Source: Thermaceae bacterium
GTDB lineage: Bacteria; Deinococcota; Deinococci; Deinococcales; Marinithermaceae
Direction of reading: 5' to 3'
Assembly: GCA_027053145.1 (NCBI GenBank)
Contig: JALUED010000108.1
Coordinates: forward strand, 1 to 9,756
DNA: 9,756 bases
Part shown: one piece after another, positions 1 to 8,926 of the stretch
Numbering within the stretch: the first letter of the stretch is position 1
Layout: each line of letters opens with the position of its first letter
Program-made: the position numbers and the translations under genes
Notes under the pieces: generated by a model
The model's database searches: none
Seen by the model: only the letters and a program-made list of their open reading frames with translations
Told to the model about the DNA's origin: nothing

Positions 1-764
1 ACGAGGAGGTAGCCTTCCTCGGCCCAGACCGGGTAGAGGCGTTTGCGGGTCTCGAGGGTCGTCACCGGGTAGAGGTCGTAGGCCATGATGTAGGGCAGCG
101 GGACGTGGGCGAAGGTGGGAAGCAGGTCGGCGGTGTAAACGAGCCGCTCGCCCTCGGACTCAAGCACCACTCCCTGCTGCCCCAGGGTGTGCCCGGGCAG
201 GGGGAGGACCTTCAGGCCAGGAAGCACCTCGGCCTCCCCCTCGACGAACTCAAAAAGCCCCGCCTCGGCCACCGGCTCGACGTTCTCGGGAAGGTAGCTC
301 CCCCGGTTTCGCTCGTGGGGATGGGTGGCTTCAAAGAACTCCTGCCGCTGGACCAGGTAGCGGGCCTTCGTAAAAAGCGGCCGGAGACGCCCCCCCTCCA
401 AGACCGTGTTCAACCCCGCGTGGTCGAAGTGGAGGTGGGTGTTGATCACGAGGTCCACGTCCTCAGGGCCAAGCCCCAGTTCCTTGAGCGCCAAAAGGAG
501 CTTTCCCGCCTCCTCGATGCGGTAGATCGTCTTGTGCTTTTCCCCGGGCTTCGTGTCCACCCCGGTCTCGACCAAGACCCAACGCTCCCCGGCATGGACG
601 AGCATTGGGCGGATCACCAGGGGAATGCGGTTTTGCTCGTCGAAGGCGGTCCTCTTCGACCAAAGCGCCTTGGGGACGATGCCGAACATCGCCCCCCCAT
701 CGAGCCAGAACCGCCCGTCCTCGATAAGGTAAACCTCAAAGCGGCCGATTGTTAGACGCACCAT
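1..764 (-). CDS. MBL-fold metallo-hydrolase, partial (C-terminus beyond left edge)
   Basis: Reverse-strand reading frame opening with ATG at 764-762 and staying open for 254 codons to the window edge. It carries the metallo-beta-lactamase fold signature: HLHFDH (His110, His112, Asp114, His115), a PGHT motif with the next metal-binding histidine (His192), and an AD pair with the probable bridging aspartate (Asp213). These are the ligands of a two-metal, usually zinc, hydrolase site. The last histidine of the site would lie beyond the edge. There is no signal peptide, so it is probably cytoplasmic. The substrate cannot be read from the sequence: the family includes lactonases, thioesterases and glyoxalase II-like enzymes. 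The ATG is two bases after the trpA stop, so the gene is probably co-transcribed and translationally coupled with trpBA. A GTG directly after the ATG is an alternative start. The fold is certain, the specific function unknown. Confidence 0.9.
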   Translation of the reverse strand, partial: MVRLTIGRFEVYLIEDGRFWLDGGAMFGIVPKALWSKRTAFDEQNRIPLVIRPMLVHAGERWVLVETGVDTKPGEKHKTIYRIEEAGKLLLALKELGLGPEDVDLVINTHLHFDHAGLNTVLEGGRLRPLFTKARYLVQRQEFFEATHPHERNRGSYLPENVEPVAEAGLFEFVEGEAEVLPGLKVLPLPGHTLGQQGVVLESEGERLVYTADLLPTFAHVPLPYIMAYDLYPVTTLETRKRLYPVWAEEGYLL

Positions 765-766
765 GC

Positions 767-2760
<1,994 letters not shown>

Positions 2761-2765
2761 AAGCG

Positions 2766-2772
2766 TCCTCCC
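2766..2772 (-). promoter_or_regulatory. Ribosome binding site of trpB
   Basis: On the minus strand GGGAGGA lies five bases before a GTG codon. It decides the trpB start: without it a reader could extend the frame upstream to 2913. Confidence 0.8.
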
Positions 2773-2804
2773 TTGCTTCCTTTCATTGGGATGCCGCACC
2801 GAGG

Positions 2805-2880
2805 AAGCCCATGGCTTAGCCGTGGTGGAATGCCCACTTGTAGCTTCTCGGCGTGCGCCCGCGGGAGCAAGCTTGCACGC
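2805..2880 (-). promoter_or_regulatory. Structured leader of the trpBA operon (inverted repeats)
   Basis: Three perfect inverted repeats lie between the predicted trpBA promoter and trpB. GCGTGC at 2851-2856 pairs with GCACGC at 2875-2880; inside it are the palindromes CCCGCGGG (2858-2865) and GCAAGCTTGC (2867-2876). GTGG 2825-2828 pairs with CCAC 2834-2837. AAGCC 2805-2809 pairs with GGCTT 2813-2817. None is followed by a T-run, so this is not an obvious terminator-type attenuator. The GCAAGCTTGC palindrome falls at about the predicted transcription start and could be a repressor operator. The repeats are seen directly; a regulatory role is inference. Confidence 0.4.
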
Positions 2881-2884
2881 ACCG

Positions 2885-2913
2885 AGCCTACCGAAAGCCC
2901 CCAAAGGGCGCAA
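2885..2913 (-). promoter_or_regulatory. Predicted promoter of trpBA
   Basis: On the minus strand TTGCGC (2913-2908) and TAGGCT (2890-2885) are separated by exactly 17 bases. This fits a housekeeping sigma -35/-10 pair with the GC-tolerant -10 seen in Thermus. Transcription would start near 2878, giving a leader of about 115 bases before trpB. Confidence 0.55.
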
Positions 2914-2918
2914 TCCCT

Positions 2919-2924
2919 TATCCT
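2919..2924 (+). promoter_or_regulatory. Predicted -10 box for leaderless transcription of the exported-protein gene
   Basis: TATCCT lies six bases before the GTG at 2931, so transcription would begin at or next to the start codon. Leaderless mRNAs with this spacing are common in Deinococcus-Thermus, and there is no Shine-Dalgarno sequence here. No good -35 box is present. It sits 5 bp from the trpBA -35 hexamer on the other strand. Confidence 0.5.
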
Positions 2925-2930
2925 CGGAAC

Positions 2931-3401
2931 GTGGCCACCCTTTTGCTGGCCCTTGTGTTCGGCTTCGCCCTGCCTACGGAGGGCAAGGCCGGGGGCGTAC
3001 TCTACTGCCCGGACGGGATCTACCTCTTGAGCGAAGCCCCTCTTGGCCTCAAGGCCTTTCGTAAAGGCAAGCTCCTCCGCCTCGCCCTCCCCTACCGCCG
3101 AGCAGAATGGCGGCTTTCGGTGCGCTATGTCTTTCAAAAGGGCCACATGGTCCGCGAAACGCTTAAGACCCCACGCCCCTTTCCCCGCACCCAGATCGCC
3201 CTGATCGAGATCTGCCTCGATGGGCGCTGTCGGGAAAAACCCAAGGCCGCCTGGCAGACCCACTGGGACCCGAAAAGCCGCACGCTTTGGATCAACCTTA
3301 CCCACCTAGGACCGCTCAAAAAAGCCGCGGTGCGCCTGACCTTCGGCGATGGGGAATGCGGCGGTTACCTCTATTACGAAAACACGGGCCTTCCCTGGTA
3401 A
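2931..3401 (+). CDS. Small putative exported protein with four cysteines, function unknown
   Basis: Not recognised as a known family. From the GTG at 2931 it encodes 156 residues. Residues 1-15 form a hydrophobic helix ([13 protein letters not shown]) followed by PTEGKA-GG, which looks like a signal peptide with cleavage near residue 20. The mature part has four cysteines (Cys26, Cys95, Cys100, Cys143) that could make two disulfides, alternating short hydrophobic strands rich in Leu, Val, Trp and Tyr, and a Gly/Tyr-rich end ([11 protein letters not shown]). This suggests a compact beta-rich periplasmic or secreted domain. There is no catalytic motif. The signal sequence lacks the usual basic N-terminus from this start. 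The frame is open from a GTG at 2853 (182 residues), which would add basic residues but would cover the trpBA promoter; the TATCCT box six bases upstream favours 2931. It is divergent from trpB and convergent with tRNA-Ala. Confidence 0.65.
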   Translation: MATLLLALVFGFALPTEGKAGGVLYCPDGIYLLSEAPLGLKAFRKGKLLRLALPYRRAEWRLSVRYVFQKGHMVRETLKTPRPFPRTQIALIEICLDGRCREKPKAAWQTHWDPKSRTLWINLTHLGPLKKAAVRLTFGDGECGGYLYYENTGLPW

Positions 3402-3422
3402 AAACGGGGGCGCCTCGCCCCC
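3400..3422 (-). terminator. Rho-independent terminator of tRNA-Ala
   Basis: GGGGGCG (3406-3412) and CGCCCCC (3416-3422) form a perfect 7-bp stem with a 3-base loop. On the minus strand the stem is followed by G and then TTTTT (3404-3400), as expected just after the tRNA gene. The T-run overlaps the TAA stop of the exported-protein gene on the plus strand. Read on the plus strand the hairpin has no T-run, so it is probably a one-way terminator. Confidence 0.75.
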
Positions 3423-3426
3423 ATCC

Positions 3427-3501
3427 TGGTGGAGCCGGGGGGATTCGAACCCCCGACCTCCCGCTTGCAAGGCGGGTGCTCTCCCTCTGAGCTACGGCCC
3501 C
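3427..3501 (-). tRNA. tRNA-Ala (anticodon TGC), CCA encoded
   Basis: A full 75-base cloverleaf on the minus strand. The acceptor stem GGGGCCG pairs with CGGCTCC and contains the G3-U70 wobble, the classic identity mark for alanyl-tRNA synthetase. The D arm is GCTC...GAGC. The anticodon stem CCCGC/GCGGG holds the loop CTTGCAA with anticodon TGC. The T arm GGGGG-TTCGAAT-CCCCC has the standard TTCGA loop. A73 is followed by an encoded CCA at 3429-3427. The tRNA reads alanine GCN codons. It has its own promoter and terminator and stands alone rather than inside an rRNA operon. Confidence 0.97.
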
Positions 3502-3512
3502 ACGCCAGGGGC

Positions 3513-3541
3513 ATTGTACGTGGAACGCGCCCTTTCTGCCA
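3513..3541 (-). promoter_or_regulatory. Predicted promoter of tRNA-Ala
   Basis: On the minus strand TGGCAG (3541-3536) and TACAAT (3518-3513) are 17 bases apart. The -10 box ends eleven bases before the tRNA 5' end, leaving only a few bases of leader for RNase P to remove. Confidence 0.5.
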
Positions 3542-3560
3542 GAGCCGCAGATGCTATAAT
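3533..3560 (+). promoter_or_regulatory. Predicted promoter of rpsB-tsf
   Basis: A perfect TATAAT at 3555-3560 is the best -10 box in the window. Upstream TTTCTG at 3533-3538 (16-base spacer) is a weak -35 and overlaps the -35 of the divergent tRNA promoter. Transcription would start near 3567, giving a leader of about 100 bases. Confidence 0.6.
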
Positions 3561-3584
3561 CCCCCCTCGGTGCGCCAGTAGGCC

Positions 3585-3656
3585 CCGGGGGCAGGGGGGT
3601 GTCCCCCGGACGCGGCCGAAAGCGCCCAGGCGAACGCCTACCTCAACGCCCCCCGG
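3585..3656 (+). promoter_or_regulatory. rpsB leader with competing stem segments
   Basis: CCGGGGG (3585-3591) can pair with CCCCCGG at 3603-3609. A second G-run (GGGGG, 3595-3599) can instead pair with the same C-run across a TGT loop. CCCCCGG occurs again at 3650-3656, directly before the rpsB Shine-Dalgarno region (GAGGG), and can also pair with either G-run. Such mutually exclusive pairings suggest a translation switch. In other bacteria S2 represses its own rpsB-tsf message; whether this RNA binds S2 is inference. Confidence 0.4.
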
Positions 3657-3668
3657 AAGAGGGAGAAG

Positions 3669-4409
3669 ATGGCCTGCAATATCACCATCAAGGAACTCTT
3701 GGAGGCAGGGGTCCACTTTGGTCACGAGACCAAGCGGTGGAACCCCAAGATGAAGCGGTACATCTACGCCGAGCGCGGCGGCATCTTCATCATCGACCTG
3801 CAGAAGACCCTGCCGCTCATGCAACAGGCCTGCGACTTTGCCGCCGACCTCGCCGCCCGGGGCGGGGTGATCCTCTACGTCGGCACCAAGAAGCAAGCGC
3901 AGGAGATCATCCAGATCGAGGCCGACCGTGCGGGGATGCCCTACGTCAACCAGCGCTGGCTGGGCGGGATGCTCACTAACTTTAGGACGATCGCCTCGCG
4001 GGTCAAGCGCCTGGAAGAGCTCGAGGCCCTCTTTGCCTCCGAGGAGATCCACGACCGGCCGAAAAAGGAGCAGGTGCGCTTGAAGCGGGAACTTGAACGC
4101 CTTCAGAAGTACCTGGGCGGCTTCCGGAAGCTCAAGCGCCTGCCCGACGCGCTCTACGTCGTGGATCCGGTCAAAGAGGAGATTGCCGTCCGGGAGGCCA
4201 ACAAGCTCGGCATCCCGGTGATCGCCTATGCCGATACCGACGCTGACCCCGACATGATCGACTACATCATCCCCGGCAACGACGACGCCATCCGCTCCAT
4301 CCAACTGGTCACCGGCCGCTTCACCGACGCGATCGTCGAGGCCAAGGGCGGCGGCGAAACCCCGAGCGAGGAAGGCGAAGAGGAAGCAAAGGGAGAGGAG
4401 GAAGCATGA
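3669..4409 (+). CDS. rpsB: 30S ribosomal protein S2
   Basis: Encodes a 246-residue S2, a protein added late to the 30S subunit between head and body, which helps recruit S1 or the message. Motifs: [15 protein letters not shown] at residues 5-19, [11 protein letters not shown], the DLQKT strand, VGTKKQA at 71-77, [11 protein letters not shown] at 94-104, a helical hairpin at about 110-150 rich in Lys, Arg, Glu and Leu, then PDALYVVDP and the [10 protein letters not shown] region. The tail from about 230 is highly acidic (runs of Glu). The ATG at 3669 follows GAGGGAGAAG and gives the family N-terminus. It is first in the plus-strand cluster, and its TGA overlaps the tsf ATG in ATGA, with GGAGG just upstream inside the acidic tail. 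Confidence 0.98.
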   Translation: MACNITIKELLEAGVHFGHETKRWNPKMKRYIYAERGGIFIIDLQKTLPLMQQACDFAADLAARGGVILYVGTKKQAQEIIQIEADRAGMPYVNQRWLGGMLTNFRTIASRVKRLEELEALFASEEIHDRPKKEQVRLKRELERLQKYLGGFRKLKRLPDALYVVDPVKEEIAVREANKLGIPVIAYADTDADPDMIDYIIPGNDDAIRSIQLVTGRFTDAIVEAKGGGETPSEEGEEEAKGEEEA

Positions 4410-4999
4410 GCCAGATCGAACTCATCAAGAAGCTCCGCGCCGCTACCGGCGCCGGCATGATGGACGTGAAAAAGGCGCTCGAGGACGCGGGCTGGGACGA
4501 GGAGAAAGCGATCCAGCTCCTCCGGGAGCGGGGCGCCGTCAAGGCTGCCAAGAAAGCGGGCCGCGAGGCTCGGGAAGGCGTGATCACCTCCTACATCCAC
4601 CACAACCAGCGCCTCGGGGTGCTCCTTGAGATCAACTGCGAAACCGATTTCGTCGCCCGCAACGAGGAGTTCCAAAAGCTCGCCAAGGACATCGCCATGC
4701 ACATCGCCATGACGGCGCCCAAATACGTCAGCAAGGAGGAGATCCCCGAGGAAGAGCTGGCGCGCGAGCGCGAAATCTACAAGAAGGCGGCGATCGCCGA
4801 GGGCAAGCCCGAGCCCATCGCCGAGAAGATCGCCGAGGGCCGGCTGAAAAAGTACATCCAAGAGGTCGTGCTGTTGGAACAACCCTTCGTCAAGGACGAC
4901 AAAATCACCGTGGGCGAACTCATCCAACAGGCGATCGCCAAGATCGGCGAAAACATCGTGGTGCGAAGGTTCTGCCGCTTCGAACTCGGCAGCGAGTGA
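4406..4999 (+). CDS. tsf: Elongation factor Ts (short form)
   Basis: A guanine nucleotide exchange factor that releases GDP from EF-Tu in the cytoplasm. At 197 residues it is the short form known from Thermus, against about 280 in Escherichia coli, which has a duplicated core. The N-terminal UBA-like domain reads [20 protein letters not shown] (residues 6-25), and the exchange motif TDFVARN lies at 80-86. Cys190 in RRFCRFEL matches the position of the inter-subunit disulfide that I recall for T. thermophilus EF-Ts, which works as a homodimer. The start is set by the ATGA overlap with rpsB and by GAGGAGG six bases upstream. A strong hairpin follows the stop codon, so tsf may end the rpsB transcript. 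Confidence 0.98.
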   Translation: MSQIELIKKLRAATGAGMMDVKKALEDAGWDEEKAIQLLRERGAVKAAKKAGREAREGVITSYIHHNQRLGVLLEINCETDFVARNEEFQKLAKDIAMHIAMTAPKYVSKEEIPEEELAREREIYKKAAIAEGKPEPIAEKIAEGRLKKYIQEVVLLEQPFVKDDKITVGELIQQAIAKIGENIVVRRFCRFELGSE

Positions 5000-5030
5000 G
5001 GAAGGGGCCCCGATTGGGGCCCCTTCCTTT
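5000..5030 (+). terminator. Rho-independent terminator or attenuator after tsf
   Basis: A perfect 12-bp stem (GGAAGGGGCCCC 5000-5011, loop GATT, GGGGCCCCTTCC 5016-5027) starts at the base after the tsf stop codon and is followed by TTT. The T-run is short, so termination may be partial. It would lower pyrH-frr expression relative to rpsB-tsf. In E. coli too, rpsB-tsf is separated from pyrH by a terminator. Confidence 0.75.
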
Positions 5031-5032
5031 AG

Positions 5033-5752
<720 letters not shown>

Positions 5753-5769
5753 AAGGGGGTCTGCCGAAA

Positions 5770-6327
5770 GTGCTAAAGGAGATTTACAAAGAGGCCAAGG
5801 ACCACATGGAAAAGGCGGTGGCCATCCTGCACGAGCACCTGGCCGGCCTCCGCACGGGGCGCGCAAACCCCGAGCTCATCGCCCACCTCAAGGTGGACTA
5901 TTACGGAAGCGAGATGCCGCTGAATCAGCTCGCCTCCATCACCGCCCCCGACGCCCGAACGCTGGTGGTCCAAGCCTGGGACCGAAACGCCCTGCCGGTG
6001 ATTGAAAAAGCCATCCGCGAGGCCGACCTTGGCCTGAACCCCAGCACCAAAGGCGACGCCATCTACATCAACATCCCCCCGCTCACCGAGGAACGCCGCA
6101 AGGCGCTGGTCAAGACCGCCCACCAGATGGCCGAAGAGGCCCGGATCGCGATCCGCAACGTGCGCCGCAACGCTTTAGAAAAACTCCGCAAGTACGCCAA
6201 GGAGACCCACATGCCCGAGGACGAAGAGCGCCGGGCCGAGGGCGAGATCCAAAAACTCACCGACACCTACGTCGAGAAGGTCAACGAACTGCTCGCGAAG
6301 AAAGAGTCGGAGATCCTCGGCGACTGA
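5770..6327 (+). CDS. frr: Ribosome recycling factor
   Basis: Encodes a 185-residue RRF, the standard length. After termination, RRF with EF-G splits the 70S ribosome so that it can be reused. The protein is a tRNA-shaped two-domain molecule: helices of domain I surround a small beta domain II at about residues 30-105. Recognisable segments are LAGLRTGRANPELI (24-37), VDYYGSEMPLNQLASI, LNPSTKGDAIYINIPPLTEERRK, and the C-terminal helices with IRNVRRNALEKLRK. The start is a GTG at 5770 with AAAGGGGGT upstream, 17 bases after pyrH. The stop is one base from the uppS ATG, so the two are probably coupled. Confidence 0.97.
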   Translation: MLKEIYKEAKDHMEKAVAILHEHLAGLRTGRANPELIAHLKVDYYGSEMPLNQLASITAPDARTLVVQAWDRNALPVIEKAIREADLGLNPSTKGDAIYINIPPLTEERRKALVKTAHQMAEEARIAIRNVRRNALEKLRKYAKETHMPEDEERRAEGEIQKLTDTYVEKVNELLAKKESEILGD

Positions 6328-6328
6328 G

Positions 6329-7021
6329 ATGGCCGACCCCCGCCACGTGGCCATCATCATGGACGGCAACGGCCGCTGGGCTAGGGCCCGGGGGTTGCCG
6401 CGGGCGGCGGGGCACCTCGCCGGCCGAGAGGCGATCCGCCGCACGGTGCGGGCGGCGGTGAAGGAGGGGGTCCCCTGGCTGACCCTTTATGCCTTTTCCA
6501 CGGAGAACTGGCGCCGTCCCAAGGAGGAAGTGGAGCTTTTGTTCAAGCTCTTCGAAGAGGTCCTCTGGGAGGAGACCCCAAAGCTCGTAAAGGAAGGGGT
6601 CCGCATCCACGTCATCGGCGAGCGTACCGGACTGCCCGAGCGCTTAAAGGCGGCAATCGAGTACGCCGAAGCCGCCTCCAAGGAAGGGCGCCGGCTCCAC
6701 CTGGTGGCGGCGCTGAACTACGGAGGCCGGCGGGAGATCCTTCGCGCGGTGGAATGGCTTTTGGCCTCGGGGCTGCCGGTGACGGAGGAGAACCTGCGGC
6801 GGGGGTTTTATCTCCCCGAGATGCCCGACCCCGACCTGATCATTCGCACGAGCGGCGAACTTCGGGTTTCAAACTTCCTGCTTTGGCAAGCGGCCTACGC
6901 CGAGCTTTGGGTAACGGAGAAGTACTGGCCCGACTTTAGCGAGGAGGACTTTGCCGAAGCCATCCGCGCCTACCGAACCCGGGAACGGCGCTTTGGGGGA
7001 ATCCCTCAGCGCCAGGGTTAA
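6329..7021 (+). CDS. uppS: Isoprenyl transferase (undecaprenyl diphosphate synthase)
   Basis: A 230-residue cis-prenyltransferase that adds isopentenyl diphosphate units to farnesyl diphosphate, making the long carrier lipid for peptidoglycan and other surface polymers. It shows the family landmarks: HVAIIMDGNGRWA (residues 6-18) with the catalytic Asp12, FSTENWRRP (56-64), ALNYGGRREI (128-137), and the IPP-binding RTSGELRVSNFLLWQ (173-187) followed by AYAELW. The ATG at 6329 is one base after the frr stop and gives the compact Thermus-type N-terminus. It is soluble and membrane-associated by activity. Product chain length cannot be told from sequence. The 3' end overlaps cdsA for any plausible cdsA start. 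Confidence 0.96.
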   Translation: MADPRHVAIIMDGNGRWARARGLPRAAGHLAGREAIRRTVRAAVKEGVPWLTLYAFSTENWRRPKEEVELLFKLFEEVLWEETPKLVKEGVRIHVIGERTGLPERLKAAIEYAEAASKEGRRLHLVAALNYGGRREILRAVEWLLASGLPVTEENLRRGFYLPEMPDPDLIIRTSGELRVSNFLLWQAAYAELWVTEKYWPDFSEEDFAEAIRAYRTRERRFGGIPQRQG

Positions 7022-7826
7022 GACCGCCCTTTTAGGGCTCGTCTTCATCGCGATCGTCATCGCGGTGGGCTGGCCCTTGCTGGTGCCTTTTCTCGCGGCC
7101 CTCGTCTGGATCGCCGCGGGGGAGTTATACGAGATGTTCTCAAGGAGGGGGATCGAGCTCAACCTCTGGGCCCTCAGGCTTGGGGGCGTGCTCTTTCTCC
7201 TTGCCTCGTTGCCCCAGCTCGAAAACGTCGGCCACTACACCGGCGTGCCCTGGCGGGAGATCACTTTGGGCCTTGTGCTCTTTTACCTCCTCATCCACGA
7301 GCTTTTCACCGGGCGAAACGTGGAGCGGGCGGTCTACACCGCCTTCGGGTTCCTTTACCTCCCCTGGACGCTCGGCTACGCCCTCCTCCTCCGCTACGCC
7401 CCCGATGGAAACGTCGGCGCCTGGACGCTCACCCTCCCGGTGCTCGCCACCTTTGCCACCGATATTGGTGCCTTCTTCGTGGGCACCCGGTGGGGCCGGC
7501 ACCGGATCGCCCCCAAGATCAGCCCAGCGAAGACCCTCGAGGGCACGATCGGAGGCGTCCTCGCCTCGTTCGTCTCCCTCTTCTTTTACACCGCGTTGGT
7601 GCACGGCGTCTTCCCCTTCGGCTGGGTGGAGCTTCTTCTCGTGAGCTTTCTGATCTCGCTCGCCGCCCAGCTTGGGGACCTGACCGAATCCATGCTGAAG
7701 CGCTTTGCCGGCGTCAAGGACTCGGGGAACCTGTTGCCCGGCCACGGAGGCGTGCTCGATCGGCTGGATAGCCTGATCTTCTCGCTTCCCGTCACCTACT
7801 ACCTTTGGGAGCTCTTCGGAAAATGA
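6993..7826 (+). CDS. cdsA: Phosphatidate cytidylyltransferase (CDP-diacylglycerol synthase)
   Basis: An integral membrane enzyme that converts phosphatidate and CTP to CDP-diacylglycerol, the branch point of phospholipid synthesis. From the TTG at 6993 it has 277 residues with about seven or eight hydrophobic segments (first at about 10-42). The C-terminal half has [19 protein letters not shown] (174-184) and the complete CdsA signature [20 protein letters not shown] continuing to DRLD (233-259), including the KD pair and HGG. The start is uncertain: there is no ATG or GTG near. TTG 6993 has only a weak GGGA upstream; TTG 6951 (291 residues) has GAGGAGG but only three bases of spacing and adds a Pro-rich stretch unlike the family. 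Either start overlaps uppS (29 or 71 bases). The stop overlaps the dxr ATG. Confidence 0.93.
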   Translation: MGESLSARVKTALLGLVFIAIVIAVGWPLLVPFLAALVWIAAGELYEMFSRRGIELNLWALRLGGVLFLLASLPQLENVGHYTGVPWREITLGLVLFYLLIHELFTGRNVERAVYTAFGFLYLPWTLGYALLLRYAPDGNVGAWTLTLPVLATFATDIGAFFVGTRWGRHRIAPKISPAKTLEGTIGGVLASFVSLFFYTALVHGVFPFGWVELLLVSFLISLAAQLGDLTESMLKRFAGVKDSGNLLPGHGGVLDRLDSLIFSLPVTYYLWELFGK

Positions 7827-8926
7827 GGCTCGTCGTCCTCGGATCCACCGGCTCGATCGGAACTCAAACCCTCGAGGTCGCCCGCTGGCGGGGCTTCCGG
7901 GTGGTGGGGCTCGCCGCCGGCAGGAACGCAAGTAAGCTTGCCCAGCAGATCGAGGCCTTTCGACCCGAGCTCGTCTACGCCCACCCCGAGGCGCGGGCGA
8001 AACTGGCGGACGCCTTTCCGTACGTGCGCTGGGCGGAGCACCCGGAGGAGGTGGCCGCCCACCCCGCCGAGGCCGCGGTAGCGGCCATCCCGGGAATCGC
8101 CGGGCTTGGCCCCACCCGCGCGGCGGTGGAAAGCGGCAAGCGGGTGGCCCTCGCCAATAAGGAGGCGATGGTCGCGGCTGGACCCCTGATCTGGGAACTC
8201 GCCGAACGGCACGGCGCCGAGCTTTTGCCGGTGGACTCCGAACACTCGGCGCTCTTCCAGGCCATGCTCCACGAACCCAGGGAGGCCATCGCCGAGCTCA
8301 TCCTCACCGCTTCCGGAGGCCCCTTCCTTCACGAACCCGAGGACCTCTCCCAAGTGACCCCGGAGATGGCCCTCCGCCACCCCCGCTGGAAGATGGGGAA
8401 AAAGGTAACGGTGGACTCGGCGACGCTTTTTAACAAGGGCCTTGAGGTTCTTGAGGCCAAGGAGTTCTTCAAGCTGCCCCTGGAGAAGATCCGGGTCCTG
8501 GTCCACCCCGAGGCCTACATCCACGGGCTGGTCCGCTTCGCCGACGGCAGCCTCAAGGCCCAGCTCGGCCCCGCCGATATGCGGCTTTTCATCCAGTACG
8601 CCCTCACCTACCCCAAACGGCCCGAAACCCCCCTCGTGGGCGCGCCCATCCCTGAAGCCCTTCACCTCTTCCCGCCCGACACCCGGCGGTTTCCCGCCCT
8701 CGAGGTCGCCTTTGAGGCCGGCCGCAAGGGACCGCTCGCCCAGGTGGCTGCGAACGCCGCCGACGAGGTGGCGGTGGAAGCCTTCCTTTCGGGTAGGATT
8801 TCCTTCACCAAGATCCCCGAGCTCCTCGCTCGGGTGGTCGCCGAGGCCCCAAGCGGGCCGCTTGACTGGGAGCGCATCCACGCCACCGACGCCTGGGCGC
8901 GCGAACGCGCGAAGGAGCTTCTATGA
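7823..8926 (+). CDS. dxr: 1-deoxy-D-xylulose 5-phosphate reductoisomerase
   Basis: A 367-residue enzyme that rearranges and reduces DXP to 2-C-methyl-D-erythritol 4-phosphate with NADPH, the committed step of the MEP isoprenoid pathway and the target of fosmidomycin. Seen: the NADPH-binding GSTGSIG (residues 7-13), [11 protein letters not shown] (110-120), the metal ligands in PVDSEH (Asp138, Glu140) and in NKGLEVLEA (Glu208), the flexible active-site loop HPRWKMG with His186, and [13 protein letters not shown] (227-239). The start is the ATG at 7823, which makes an ATGA overlap with the cdsA stop and puts the Rossmann strand at residue 2. An in-frame GTG at 7805 would add six residues without support. 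With uppS in the same run, it supplies precursors for the undecaprenyl carrier. Confidence 0.97.
   Translation: MRLVVLGSTGSIGTQTLEVARWRGFRVVGLAAGRNASKLAQQIEAFRPELVYAHPEARAKLADAFPYVRWAEHPEEVAAHPAEAAVAAIPGIAGLGPTRAAVESGKRVALANKEAMVAAGPLIWELAERHGAELLPVDSEHSALFQAMLHEPREAIAELILTASGGPFLHEPEDLSQVTPEMALRHPRWKMGKKVTVDSATLFNKGLEVLEAKEFFKLPLEKIRVLVHPEAYIHGLVRFADGSLKAQLGPADMRLFIQYALTYPKRPETPLVGAPIPEALHLFPPDTRRFPALEVAFEAGRKGPLAQVAANAADEVAVEAFLSGRISFTKIPELLARVVAEAPSGPLDWERIHATDAWARERAKELL

Noticed and set aside
2783..2812. Nine-residue minus-strand frame (MGFLGAASQ) as a trp leader peptide
   Set aside because: It has no tryptophan codon and no ribosome binding site, and no terminator/antiterminator pair with a U-run follows.
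2761..2913. N-terminal extension of TrpB up to 2913
   Set aside because: It would translate the leader and promoter; the GTG at 2760 has a good ribosome site and gives the family N-terminus.
3406..3422. Hairpin as a terminator for the plus-strand exported gene
   Set aside because: On the plus strand the stem is followed by ATCCTGG with no T-run; the T-run exists only on the minus strand.
3492..4304. Minus-strand open frame (270 codons) opposite rpsB
   Set aside because: Shadow of rpsB; it also runs into the tRNA-Ala gene and its promoter.
7799..8881. Minus-strand open frame (360 codons) opposite dxr
   Set aside because: dxr on the plus strand has all its catalytic motifs; the antisense product has no motif and a biased composition.
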